DNA of 64,000 bases from Cordylochernes scorpioides (taxonomy: Eukaryota > Arthropoda > Arachnida > Pseudoscorpiones > Chernetidae). The DNA is taken from assembly GCA_030710605.1 (NCBI GenBank), contig CP092877.1, positions 1,011,385 to 1,075,384 of the forward strand, in the 5' to 3' direction. Under the pieces are notes generated by a model. The model did not search any database and was not told where the DNA came from. It was given only the letters and a program-made list of their open reading frames with translations. The translations under genes were made by a program, and so were the position numbers. This document shows, one piece after another, positions 47,096-57,254 of the stretch (its first letter is position 1; every line of letters starts with the position of its first letter).

Positions 47096-47550
47096 TAATA
47101 TCTGAATTACGCGGAGATGAAGTCTAAGATAGGAAGATGACCCAGAGTGTTCGTTCTTCGTTACTCGCGGTTTCGGGAAAGGTCAAAATTGGCTACATCG
47201 TATGGATATCATCGTTGGAAGTCAAATTTTTGTAGAAAATGTAAGAATATCGATTTAAGAAAAAATATCTAGAAGACATTTATGGTTGTTATGAATAAAG
47301 ACAAAGGAAAAATTCTTAGCTGATTACCTTTATTTGAAACGTTTGTCATTGTTTGCTTTTTCTCAAAGAGTATATGGTTATTGTTAGTGTGTACACTTCA
47401 ATTACCAAATTTCATATGAAATGATGTTATATCAGTTTGATACAGCGACAGAGGTCTGGCCAGATTATTTCAGTGACTAAGCCATTTGAATCATTCACTA
47501 AACCTTTTCCTAAATTAATATTTGATCTAAGAATATTTTTTAAATCTATT
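47096..47550. other. No recognised feature
   Basis: Mostly AT-rich sequence between the Tc1-like end and the duplication. Nothing recognised. The last part may continue the long duplication beyond what copy 1 shows, since copy 1 is cut by the window edge. Confidence 0.5.
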
Positions 47551-48102
47551 TCCAGGTTTTGGTAATTTTCAGATTTTAGAAATGTGTCTGATTCTATGAC
47601 ATTCTCTCTCTCTCTTCAAGTTACTCTTGTCATTCTTCTGTATCAAATCGACTGATTGATCCTGAGCGCTCTTATTTCAATTTCCTTTACATTATAAATA
47701 TGTTAAAAACCTGCTAAAGACATACATATTGAATTTTTTCTTTGAATTACCACAATATGTATCTGCAACTTGATTATATTCACCTTCAAAATTTCAACTA
47801 AATCGATGCCGTGCAAATGAGTCAAATAAAAGCTAATATTACAATTAACTATTTTGGGCGATTTTTCTACAATTAAATCAACTTCCTCTGCCCTTACTGA
47901 GATAAAAATATTGGTAGAGAGGGGCTTATTAGTGCTAAACCCTCCTAACCGAAAAAATAATCGCTCAAAATAGTCTAAATTTTTAATATAGATTACGCGC
48001 CCTCTTTCTCTAATTCATTTGTACCTGAAGGCCTAAAATTATACTATTTCAAGCACACGCATTTATATAATATATATGGTGTAATATAATATATATTTTA
48101 TA

Positions 48103-48350
48103 ATTTATATTTTTTCACATTGTGTAGCGTCCTCACGCAATTCTGGGTCGTTGAGGTACAGCTTGCACCACGCTGATGAGGGCCAACAGCCCGAAACGCG
48201 TCCGTGGTTAGCTTTTCTTGATTAATCAAGAATGGGTATTTGGCCAATTCTGGAATAATAAAAAAACGAGAATAGTTGATATTTATTCCGATAGATGGCG
48301 CAAGCCATCAGCAACTTTCAGTTGCACGATAAGGAGATGCCTTTTTCTAA
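48103..48350 (+). mobile_element. Hammerhead-bearing retroposon-like insert, 248 bp
   Basis: It is flanked by a perfect 12-bp target duplication atatattttata (48091-48102 and 48351-48362). Copy 1 near 530-545 has the site once and empty. Inside are a complete hammerhead ribozyme (48167-48208) and a GATGGC-GCAA-GCCATC hairpin. The right end (read on the minus strand: aaaaaggcatctccttatcg, then tgcaact) is shared with the insert at 52162-52320. No protein. Hammerheads with such short stem III are known from Penelope-like elements and retrozymes, so a non-autonomous member of that world is likely. Confidence 0.88.
48167..48208 (+). ncRNA. Type I hammerhead ribozyme
   Basis: All core elements are present in order. 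Stem I is 48167-48172 (ACCACG) with 48203-48208 (CGTGGT), six perfect pairs. CTGATGA is 48173-48179. Stem II is GGGC (48180-48183) with GCCC (48189-48192) around loop CAACA. GAAA is 48193-48196. A minimal stem III, C-GC-G, runs to GTC at 48200-48202, so self-cleavage is expected after C48202. Every conserved core base is right. The very short stem III is typical of retroelement hammerheads, which work best as dimers; ACGCGT is self-complementary, which allows this. Confidence 0.95.
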
Positions 48351-48470
48351 ATATATTTTATAGGTGATATTTTTTTTAAAAGAAGGCTGGTGTTGTGGGT
48401 TATTCATTAACCAGAACCTGCGTGTTCTGCGTAGAGAAGAGAAAATAAATACATTAGATTAAGGGATTTA

Positions 48471-48960
48471 TAAAATAAAAGGATTTAAAAGCGCGAAGGT
48501 TTCTTTTATACATAAAACGAACTTCTACTGTCCTTACTGCGATGAAAAAATATATTGGGAGGGCTTGGCTCATCAGTGGTGAACCCTCCCAGCGGTTTCG
48601 CCAATTTAATCCACCAGACCGCTTCTCAGAGCTCTAATACTGTATTGGATCATTCTGCTTTTTTATGCGCTACACTGAAGGATGAAATCTTAGAAATGGT
48701 TTTCAAGTAAACTATGGACATAAGCTTATAGGACAGTAGAATTACATTCAAATATTTGCTTCGAGCAATGCTCTTCAGCAAACTATAAAGACAAGGCCAG
48801 TTAGGAATAAATTAACACAAAGCAATAACGCGCCAACTATATATATAAAATAAAAGGATTTAAAAGCGCGAAGGTTTCTTTTATACATAAAACGAACTTC
48901 TACTGTCCTTACTGCGATGAAAAAATATATTGGGAGGGCTTGGCGCGTTATTGCTTTGTA
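48471..48960. mobile_element. Fold-back insert of the ~375-bp repeat family
   Basis: Target duplication ttaagggattta (48459-48470 and 48961-48972); copy 1 near 640-655 shows the empty site once. It contains one full unit (48471-48845, 375 bp), then the start of a second in the same direction (from 48846). After the gggagggcttgg block the sequence jumps to the inverted far end (ggcgcgttattgctttgta). No coding capacity. Confidence 0.85.
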
Positions 48961-50520
48961 TTAAGGGATTTAATAGCTTAAATAGTTTTTAAAATTTATA
49001 ATACAAGGAATAAATTCATTTTCTGGACATGAATATATATCATCCCCTCGCACCGAGAAGTAATCTCTATACATTTCATCTGACACAGAGATTTCAAATT
49101 ACCCTCTTATGTAACACTCCAAATAAAAAAAAATCCTTTCCCACAGCCACGGCGGTGTCCCCAAAGGCAAAAGTCAGTCAAAACAAATTGCAGCACATCA
49201 TCAGGGTAGGAATTGAAAAAATGATACATTGTATTTAAAAATTATTGTAATGTCATCATTAAAAGAACATTTACGAGGTTTTTAAGAGCATAATTTATTG
49301 AGGTCGTTTTAACTACTCATTACATCCTCTTGCTTTTTGTCTGTTAACTTCTTTCCCACTACAGCGGGGATCCTCACCCTGGCATATATCCCGGTTTAAA
49401 CACTTGTAAATACCAAGCCGAGATAATCCTTTTTTTAGCACTATACCTCATTTGTTATCTACACAGGATATAGCTTGTGTTTTGTAATAAATAAATAGAT
49501 AAATAAAAATACCTTATTTGTGATTATTGCTCTATTGCTGGGGAACAATTTTCATCCCTTTTTTGCTAATAATTATTGTAACATATCAATATATTGTTCT
49601 TTTTGGTAAAAAATCTATTCCTTGCCGCAGCATGTTTAGTCTTTGTATCAGCGTTACTTGTAATTTACACCAGTCTAAAAGAACCAAAAGCTCGGGAAAC
49701 TATCCAAAGAAATTATTCGCCTTCGAACCTTTTTCACGTCAAAATGAAAATATCAACAAGAAAAACGACCATCAGCTACTCGTATATGCAATTTTGGTGG
49801 AGAGGAACTACAAACACGGCGTGCCTTTCAATCGTATTCTTTTTATATTAGACCATTTTTTTGCATCTATAGCGTTAACCTCCGTTTCTAGAATGACTTT
49901 ATTAGGTGCCGCTTGCACCATCCTGGAGAGTGGTCTTGGTACTTTAACAATCAATCTACAAAGATATCGTAGAATGAAAATTTGGCGTTCTTGAATGTTA
50001 AAAACACATACACATTTAGACAACACATCCTAGAAAAATATTTAATAACTCGCAAGAAATAATCTGTGACCAGTTTGTGAGGAAACCTTGGTAGACTGAG
50101 GGAGTTTTGAAATCCATGCAGCTGCACCGTGACAAGGCGCCGTTGCTGCCACACGTGGTGACACTTTCTTGTCTGGCTTTCTGCCTGGTCTATAGTATGT
50201 GCAAATTGGAGCTGTGTGCCTCAGTAAATAAGTTCCCTTCTCCAATTGAGAAACAGGGTGGGGGTGGTCGACCCCCAGGGTTTGACACCTACATTCAAAG
50301 AGTTCAGTTGAATAACAACATATTTAAATTCCCTACTATTGTTGCCCGAGTCTACCCACACCTTCCAGTGTAAATAAACACAATCAGACCTTTTGATATA
50401 TAATACTTAAAAGGGCAAATGTTGAACTGCTGTAGACTTGTGATGTATTTACAATACATAAATAAACCTCTACCCACCATGTCCTGTACTACGCGTACTA
50501 GGGTAACTACCAATTTATTT

Positions 50521-50765
50521 GAAGCGTATATATATATGTTAATTTGTTTATATTTATATATTGTATATATAATATAAGAATATTTTCATGTTGTATAATA
50601 AACACTTCTGTAAATAATTATACGCATGATTGACATGTGTCATTACATCACCATATGTAAAGTACTTTGTACAAACTGAGGATAAATAAATAAAACTCTG
50701 CAATAGATTAAGAGTTGAGCTAAAGCAAAGATCTAGATGTAGAAGTCCCACAACTTTAAAAACGA
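50521..50765. other. No recognised feature
   Basis: AT-rich with TATATA runs; nothing recognised. Confidence 0.5.
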
Positions 50766-51390
50766 GGCCTAGAAGATGTCAGGGCGTTGACAGAGTGTAC
50801 AATATTTCTTCCGATCCACGCCCTTATAGCATCCTTTGAAACCCAGTACTTCCTCTCGGCAAAGATATATAAGACCTCCGCCCTAGCCGAAAATAATAGT
50901 CACTTCACCATCAGCGGGAGCCCTCGTCAGATGTCTCCAAGGTCCACCTCATCGACCATGTAGACCAGTAAAATCTTTTCTCAAATCTCTATCTTTCGCT
51001 TCTTAGCTCGACTTTTATCTGCTCACGGAACTTTCCTAGTACAACTGTGTCTCTTCGTTTTTTGTGTGGAAATTCCCAAGTCTTCCACTCTGCCTCGACC
51101 ACGACTGCCTGTACTCTGTGAAAACTGTTAAAGGTCTTCCAAGGTGCAGAGAGGTACTGGAAAACTCTCCACGCCCTGACGGCCCCTCTCGGTTACTACA
51201 GGCTTGACCCCTCGGATCTCACACCACAGCAAGAGACCCTCGGTTACCACACCTCAGGGTATCACAGTATAGCGAGAGTCGACTGGATTTCACACCATAT
51301 ATATATTTTTTATATGTATCCATATTCTTATTTTAAAATAAAAGGTAATTATTTGTGTATTCCTCGGTATTCTTTTCGAGCCATGGATAG
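50766..51390 (+). other. Possible solo LTR-like block
   Basis: Starts near TGTCAGGGCG (50776), is GC-richer than the flanks, has a TATA box gatatataagacc at about 50866 and an AATAAA at about 51338 followed by a T-rich tail. The order matches an LTR (promoter, start, polyA). Neither a definite CA end nor a target duplication was found, and no second LTR or coding region lies nearby. Confidence 0.3.
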
Positions 51391-52148
51391 TTACGAATGA
51401 GTACAAGGGGTGATGACTCTTTCCATCCTTAACGCGTCCTTGTTGAACCAGAAAGAAAGAGATTTAGAAATAAAATTATTTTTCATGACTTTAGGCTCCT
51501 TGTAACTCTACGACATGAGTCTTAGCACGTACAGTGCTTTACTTAACAATCCTTACTAGATTTCAAGATCGGCAAAGGTCACATGAACGTGTTTAACATA
51601 TTGGAACACAGGTTAGAAATCATGCGCCATTGATACTATTGTTCAAACAATCGTGTGAGAATGCTCTAGATAACACAGATACGGGAGACAATGGTGCGTA
51701 CGTTGGTGTGGTACTGCGACATTCTGCGAATTGACCGACCCACCATGATATCATTGAAGCTAACCATTGTGTCAATAAATCTAGATAGGACAATCTACTT
51801 CTACACCCCTCGTGATTTAGAGTTTTTAGTTTCACGGGTTAAGTCAAATGGATGCTGAAGGCCTTGAAAGTGTATAAATGAGGCAGAAAACATTAAGTTT
51901 GAGAAAGTAAAAAGAAACCTAGCCCTAGATTCCTTATTTATTTTGTCAAAATTATAGATAATACATGAGTTTTAATGCATATTATATGTTTAAACATGGA
52001 GTATTTCGGCTGGGCCATTGCAGAATGCCTAACCTCCTCAAATTACATCCATTATGCTACAACGGTGGTCCGTTTACTATAGATCTCCACTCCATCACGC
52101 ATTTCAAGCCTGGCGATTTCCTCTTGATTTCCGTTCTCGAGAGCTTTA
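51391..52148. other. No recognised feature
   Basis: Open frames such as 51620-51835 (-) and 51965-52156 (+) show no family I recognise. Confidence 0.45.
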
Positions 52149-52161
52149 TATTGTAAGTTAA

Positions 52162-52320
52162 GAAAAGGAAAAAGGCATCCCCTTATCGTGCAACTAAAAG
52201 TTGCTGACGGCTTGTGCGACATCATCTATATTTTAGTTGCATGATAAGGAGATGCCTTTTTTTCTTTTCTTAATTTATAAACCTTATCCCAGTACAATAT
52301 AAAATTTGCACTATTTTTTT
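52162..52320. mobile_element. Short fold-back retroposon-like insert, sister of 48103-48350
   Basis: Flanked by a 13-bp target duplication tattgtaagttaa (52149-52161 and 52321-52333). Its first ~100 bases form inverted arms, aaaaaggcatccccttatcg and its near complement ending at about 52263. The arm sequence is shared with the right end of the hammerhead insert. This copy has no hammerhead core. Confidence 0.8.
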
Positions 52321-52333
52321 TATTGTAAGTTAA

Positions 52334-53681
52334 CCATTCCATGCCTGCCGATGTAGAAGTAGTTAGAAACCTTTCAATGTATCTTGAAGATGGAGATTGT
52401 CTGGCCGGCATTCATCGTTCTTTAAATTAAAATACATATACGAGGTGTCTTTTATTTTAAAGAACTTTACAATGTGACAAATTGGTCGCGTGAACTTACC
52501 GATGGGGTTCAACTTGTTACAGAAGGGAGCAATTTAATCAATATTTAAAAATCTGCTTTGATTCGCGCGGGACATGGTCCGTTGTCGATGATCAGCTGCT
52601 TATATAATTAATTGCGGTTATAGAACAACATTTTGTACGTGACACAGCGTGAGTTAACAAGGCTTCGATATATCTATGGCTATTTATTCATAATTATTTT
52701 ATATTACATTTTTTTCTCGCGTAATCTCCTCAGAAAAGTTTTACATATTGTATCATGATGAATATGTTAAATATCCTTTGTTCTCCAGTTCTTAGAATTG
52801 CGCTATACATTCAAGTATTTTTTCCTTCTTACTTCCAAGTATTCTTCCTTCTTGCTTTCAAGTAATTAGAACCGGGGAATTTCAATCGTTCAAAATGATA
52901 AAACTGAAAATTTAATAAAGAATTCATGTTGTCGATAGAATGCCCAATCATTGACCATGCTGCGAGCGATGCGTGACCCAACTTGTACATCTGTGGAATA
53001 TTTAATTTGGGACGCCCGACATATACATGCAAGTGTTGCAACACGCAATCTATCTCGTTGTGTTAACATGATGTACGTGTTCTTATCTCTTGCCTTGAAG
53101 TTCTGCTAACGCCACCGTTCCTGATAACTTCACTTTCGCCTTGCATCTACATAGCTTGCACTTTAGGCAGAGAGAGCACTGGATGCCCCCAGTTTTACAA
53201 ACCTTTAAGCCTACCCTACTCCATTAGATTTCACCTTTTCTAGACAATGTCGATCTAGTTTGTTAAATAGACCTCTGCAAGTCTTCAAGCCCTCCTAAAT
53301 AGACTAATTTGGTATTTTATCAGTTTCACAACAGAGCAATATCCCGTGAAGGAGACTTGCGATTACCAAATATTAATTATTGTATCGTTATATATTAATG
53401 TGTTATGTATATTTATATATTATAGTGTGATTATACTGATATTTATTATTACGAAAATATAAATATACAAAGGAATTAATTTTTTGTCCATAAAAGATTC
53501 TAAATTGTTAACTGTATATCTGTCTCTTTCTCTTCCCTACAATCTTCTGTATTCTTTGAAAGCCGAACATTCGAGATATTTTACATCTTGCATAACTTTA
53601 CCACAGAAATTTGGTATTATAAAATTGTCAGCTTAGAGGCTTGGACTTTGATTTATTGAACTTTGTATTTATTATAAATAC
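52334..53681. other. No recognised feature
   Basis: A minus-strand frame of 71 codons (53044-52829) in moderately GC-rich sequence has no recognised domain. Confidence 0.45.
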
Positions 53682-53941
53682 AATAAGCTTATGTCCATAG
53701 TTTCTCTTTAAAACCATTTCTGAGATTCCATCCTTCAGTGCTGCGTATATAAGCAGAATCGTTCAATACAGTATTAGAGCTCTGAGAAGCGGTCTGGTGG
53801 ATTAAATTGGCGAAACCGCTGGGAGGGTTTACCACTGATGAGCCAAGCCCTCCCAATATATTTTTTCATCGCAGTAAGGGCAGTAGAAGTTTGTATTATG
53901 TATAAAAGAAACATTCGTGCTTTTAAATCCTTTCATTTTAC
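53682..53941 (-). repeat. Single, truncated unit of the ~375-bp repeat family
   Basis: Matches the minus-strand unit at 19425-19805 from the aataagcttatgtccatag block to the tttaaatcctttcatttta end, with more substitutions than the other copies. Both conserved hairpin arms are intact. No target duplication seen. Confidence 0.8.
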
Positions 53942-54311
53942 AATAAAGGATATAATATAGATAAAATATTTCTCTCAAATAGAAGGAGATATAACAAAGT
54001 TGTGGGAAGATTCATGTACCATAAGAGGCAACTCTCCATTTAAGAAGGAGATATGTAAATAATATATATTGTGTTTGCGCCCTACTGTACGATTGGTTTT
54101 GTTTCGACTGTAGACTGATCCATCGCTGTATAGTAGACAAGACCAGAGCGGGTGATTATTAGTAATTTATTGTTTTTCTTGTCCTATATTTACAGAAGGT
54201 GGTAAAAGTCACATCACATGAAAGAATGATGAATAGGTCATAAAATATTCATATATTCATTTAGTTTTATTCAGTTTGATCATTAAATATTATTTTTAAA
54301 ATATTTAAATA

Positions 54312-54474
54312 CAGTAGAACCTCCCTTTAGCGGACACCTCTTCACAAAGGACAGTTTTCATTTGCAAAATTACCATTTTCACAATTTAGCAACTCTCCGG
54401 TAAGAGGACTCCTCTCCCTAAAGGACACTTTGGCTCTGCAATTAGGTGATGTCCTTTACAGGGAGGTTATACTG
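54312..54474. mobile_element. Pogo/Tigger-like MITE, 163 bp
   Basis: Terminal inverted repeats start CAGTAGAACCTCCCTTTAGC... and end GGGAGGTTATACTG, with TA on each side (54310-54311 and 54475-54476). CAGTA(G/T)AACCTC-type ends with TA targets are common in small pogo-type elements. No coding sequence. Confidence 0.75.
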
Positions 54475-54839
54475 TATTAATAATAATTCTCTGTGACAAT
54501 ATATATACAATGAGAGAGTAATAAAAGGTCTTCTTCGATCATGGTGTTCACAGTCTAATTGTTACAATGGGAGGGGGGAGTAGATTTAACAAAGTTTGAA
54601 GTAAAATCTAAACATTCTTTTAGCGATGTGTTGTGAATTTAATTTTCAAATTACTATACGTGTCATATGTTCTACAGCACACAAACGATCTTTATGAAGT
54701 GACATCTCAGAAATTATATATTCAAAAGTAGTGTCAAAAGCTTTTTTCTGTGCACTTCGTGTAGGTTAGTATACTTAGTAATGTCTACTGAAAACCTTGA
54801 AAAAGTTAGAATAAAAGATAATAGAAGTGATATTAGGAG

Positions 54840-55045
54840 CATAAATAAGTTCGCGCGGTTTCTGGCAATTGACGGATCCCATCGCGGAAAAAGGCCGGCT
54901 CTTTGGCCGCTATCCATTCATCGATCCATTTTTTGACTTCGTCTTAATTGGAGAAGTGCTTGTCAGCTAGGCCATGTCATTGATCAGAAGAGATAATAAC
55001 CGAAGGAGCAATGTCTGGGCTATATGGCATTAATTTGTATGACGG
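54840..55045 (-). pseudogene. mariner transposase C-terminal fragment
   Basis: The minus strand reads YSPDIAPSV (third catalytic region), HGLADKHFSN, DEVKKWIDEWIAAKEPAFF and DGIRQLPE, the end of a mariner-type transposase. Small indels and two stops are present. It lies next to a plus-strand fragment of a mariner N-terminus (55145-55300), so the two halves are now in opposite orientation. Confidence 0.8.
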
Positions 55046-55144
55046 CGATTGGCTCAGAGATTGTTTGAAAGATTATTCTTGAGCTCGATAGAGCTTAAAA
55101 GACCTGATTTTATAGTCCTGGTTTTTATGGTTAAAAAATACTAT

Positions 55145-55300
55145 GTCTGAAGATTCTTTTTGAGATTATTTTTTAAAAACTTCCTCAGACATTGCCGCTT
55201 ATAGATCAACGATGTTCAATTGGTTTTCATGATTTAAAAGGGGAACGCTGTCTTTAAAAGATGACCCAAGTTCGGGCAGTCCATCAACAGCTGTGTCAAA
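55145..55300 (+). pseudogene. mariner transposase N-terminal fragment
   Basis: The plus strand reads KTSSDIAAYRSTMFNWFS, then FKRGTLSLKDDPSSGSPSTA. This is the mariner block in which an RxxxW(F) stretch is followed by a D(D/E)xRSGRPS-type linker. It is stop-containing and short. Confidence 0.65.
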
Positions 55301-55460
55301 ATAAAATATAGTGTGATTAAAAATTATCAAAGATGATTCCTAGAACTAGCCATGAACAGTTAGCCACATGAATGGAAATAAGTTCAATGTGATTTTAAAA
55401 GATGCAAATCAGAAACCTCAAACATCGCTTATAATATCCTTGCTGTTGAATATATAATTA

Positions 55461-55854
55461 CTAGCTGAATGACCCGGGCAACGCCCGTGTTTTACCCGAT
55501 TGAATGTTTTGATTCAAATACTATTTGTTACAATTATAAATTGGCGCCTTAAATAATTGCATATGTTAGTTAATAACTATAGCCTATGTGCTTTATCTGT
55601 CTATGTACTGTTGGCTTCCGTAGGCGTCTCTTACTGGGAAAAAGAAAGAGAGGATTCCATTTGGTTATTATCTAATATATGCACTTATTTAGGGAGCGAC
55701 CCGCTCCAACACAATAGTTACAAAGACGAAATAGCGAGTGGGGGGGAGGGGCAAAGGTGTCGTGACCGTAGCCAACCAATAGGAGGGCGCCATTCCAAAA
55801 AAAAAAAGCAAACGGTGACAGAGATGAAGAATGACGCTCGTAATTGTATTTAGA
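55461..55854 (-). mobile_element. Non-autonomous Helitron-like element, 394 bp
   Basis: Reading the minus strand, it starts TCTAAATACAATTACGAGCG at 55854 and ends with hairpin (gggcgttgcccggg type), eight bases and CTAG at 55464-55461, followed by T. It is a sister of 32954-33363, sharing the start, the gagcgggtcgctcc block and the ggcgccaatttataattg block near the 3' end. No target duplication and no protein. Confidence 0.85.
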
Positions 55855-57246
55855 ATGATCTAGAAACAAAGCGGCAATAACTTGTTGGGGATTGAAAATG
55901 AACCTTCACTCGCCAAAGTTTGTCGAAGTGTTGGAAAACAAAGAGTGGCCATCATTTTACTGAAATCTCGCCAGGTTTCCGCTATTCATTTATAAAATAA
56001 AAGAGAAAATACCCACAATATAAATTATACCTAAATCGAAATCTTGAAGAAAGAAATTGCCTGGCCGGCATTCATATCTCTGTAAAAATATTTTTTTACA
56101 GAAATCAAATTGAAATGTTATCGCGGCTTAAGAAAAATGGTTTCAAACCACAATCAAAGTCAGTTATCAGATGTCATTATCGTCATCACGAGAATTCCTC
56201 CTTTTACACTCGGCAAAGACGAGACAAAGAAAAAAAACCGTTCTGATATGATTTATATCCACGCGACCTTTTTCTCTTCACCATTGTGAAAATAACAGCT
56301 ACGTAGAGACAGAGTAGTTCCAATGAAAATACTTTGATGTTTATAAATATACCATTGAGACTTGACAAAAAAGTGGGATGATTGCTTCATTATATGGATT
56401 CAAAGGATGCAGAAGTGTATCTCATGTTTCAGGAAGATACTATGGAAATATGTAAAAAAGATGTTCTATATCTTATATAATTTTTTTCGTATCTAAAACC
56501 TTTATGAATTACCCACGCAATTATTGTTGCAACTAAAGAGTGTGCACACAGCATAGACCTTGAAGAAGTCAGTTCACCACGAGCTAATTGTTTGTTCCAC
56601 CTCCAGATTCCCATCACGCCCTCCACCTGCTACCACTCAGATTTGATGGAGAAATCAATAGCTAAAACATCCTCTCAGCAATATCCATTGTGGCAACGGA
56701 GAGTTGCTATATAGAGAACACTCTATGTAACAAGTTCTTAAAAAACGAGATAATTTTCATTAGTCGAACCTCTCGATATAGGACTGTGCTATAACTTAAA
56801 ATTCCAAAATACTGTGTGATTAGTTATCTTATTAGACTTGTGTTAGGAAAATCTGAGTCTGAAATAGTTCTTCAAACCAGGATGTCTTCACTCGAATATA
56901 TATTGTATATAGACATATTTTTAGTCTTCAATTATTCTTTATAAAGATTAAAAATAGCCTCTTTCAACTTTGTTACACACAATTTCCGCTATGGCTTGGA
57001 AATAAACTGTTAGTTTGATAAAGCTTCTCTTTAAATACAAGTACTTATTTACATATAATGTACTTTAAGATAAAATTTAGTCTTAGTACAAATTTTTAAG
57101 ATAACATGATATGAAGGACGAGGCTTTTCTTTTCTCGCCAGCACTAGCAGAGACTTGTGAAGAAATGAAGCGATTTTACCGGGTTGTACTGGCAACAATT
57201 GAGGCCAACCAGCAGTGTGGTAGTGGTAAACAACATTGATTCAATA
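55855..57246. other. No recognised feature
   Basis: AT-rich; open frames (56626-56429 minus) have no recognised family. Confidence 0.45.
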
Positions 57247-57254
57247 TTGTAGGT

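Larger units (their letters stand above)
47551..50520. repeat. Long direct duplication, copy 2
   Basis: Same order and orientation as 1-2195, with inserts 48103-48350 and 48471-48960 added after the copies parted. The end of homology is near the tacgcgta..agggtaac block (about 50490-50510, equal to 2161-2180). The open frames at 49527-49994 and elsewhere correspond to differently framed sequence in copy 1, so they do not look coding. Confidence 0.9.

Noticed and set aside
53800..53860. Hammerhead-like bases in the ~375-bp repeat: TTGGC-GAAA upstream and CTGATGA-GCCAA downstream
   Set aside because: The pieces are in circularly permuted order and the two stem II halves pair, but only 19 bases lie between GAAA and CTGATGA. 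That leaves no room for a stem III, a cleavage triplet and a closed stem I. The diverged copy at 320-405 does not keep the core. Treated as coincidence unless a consensus says otherwise.
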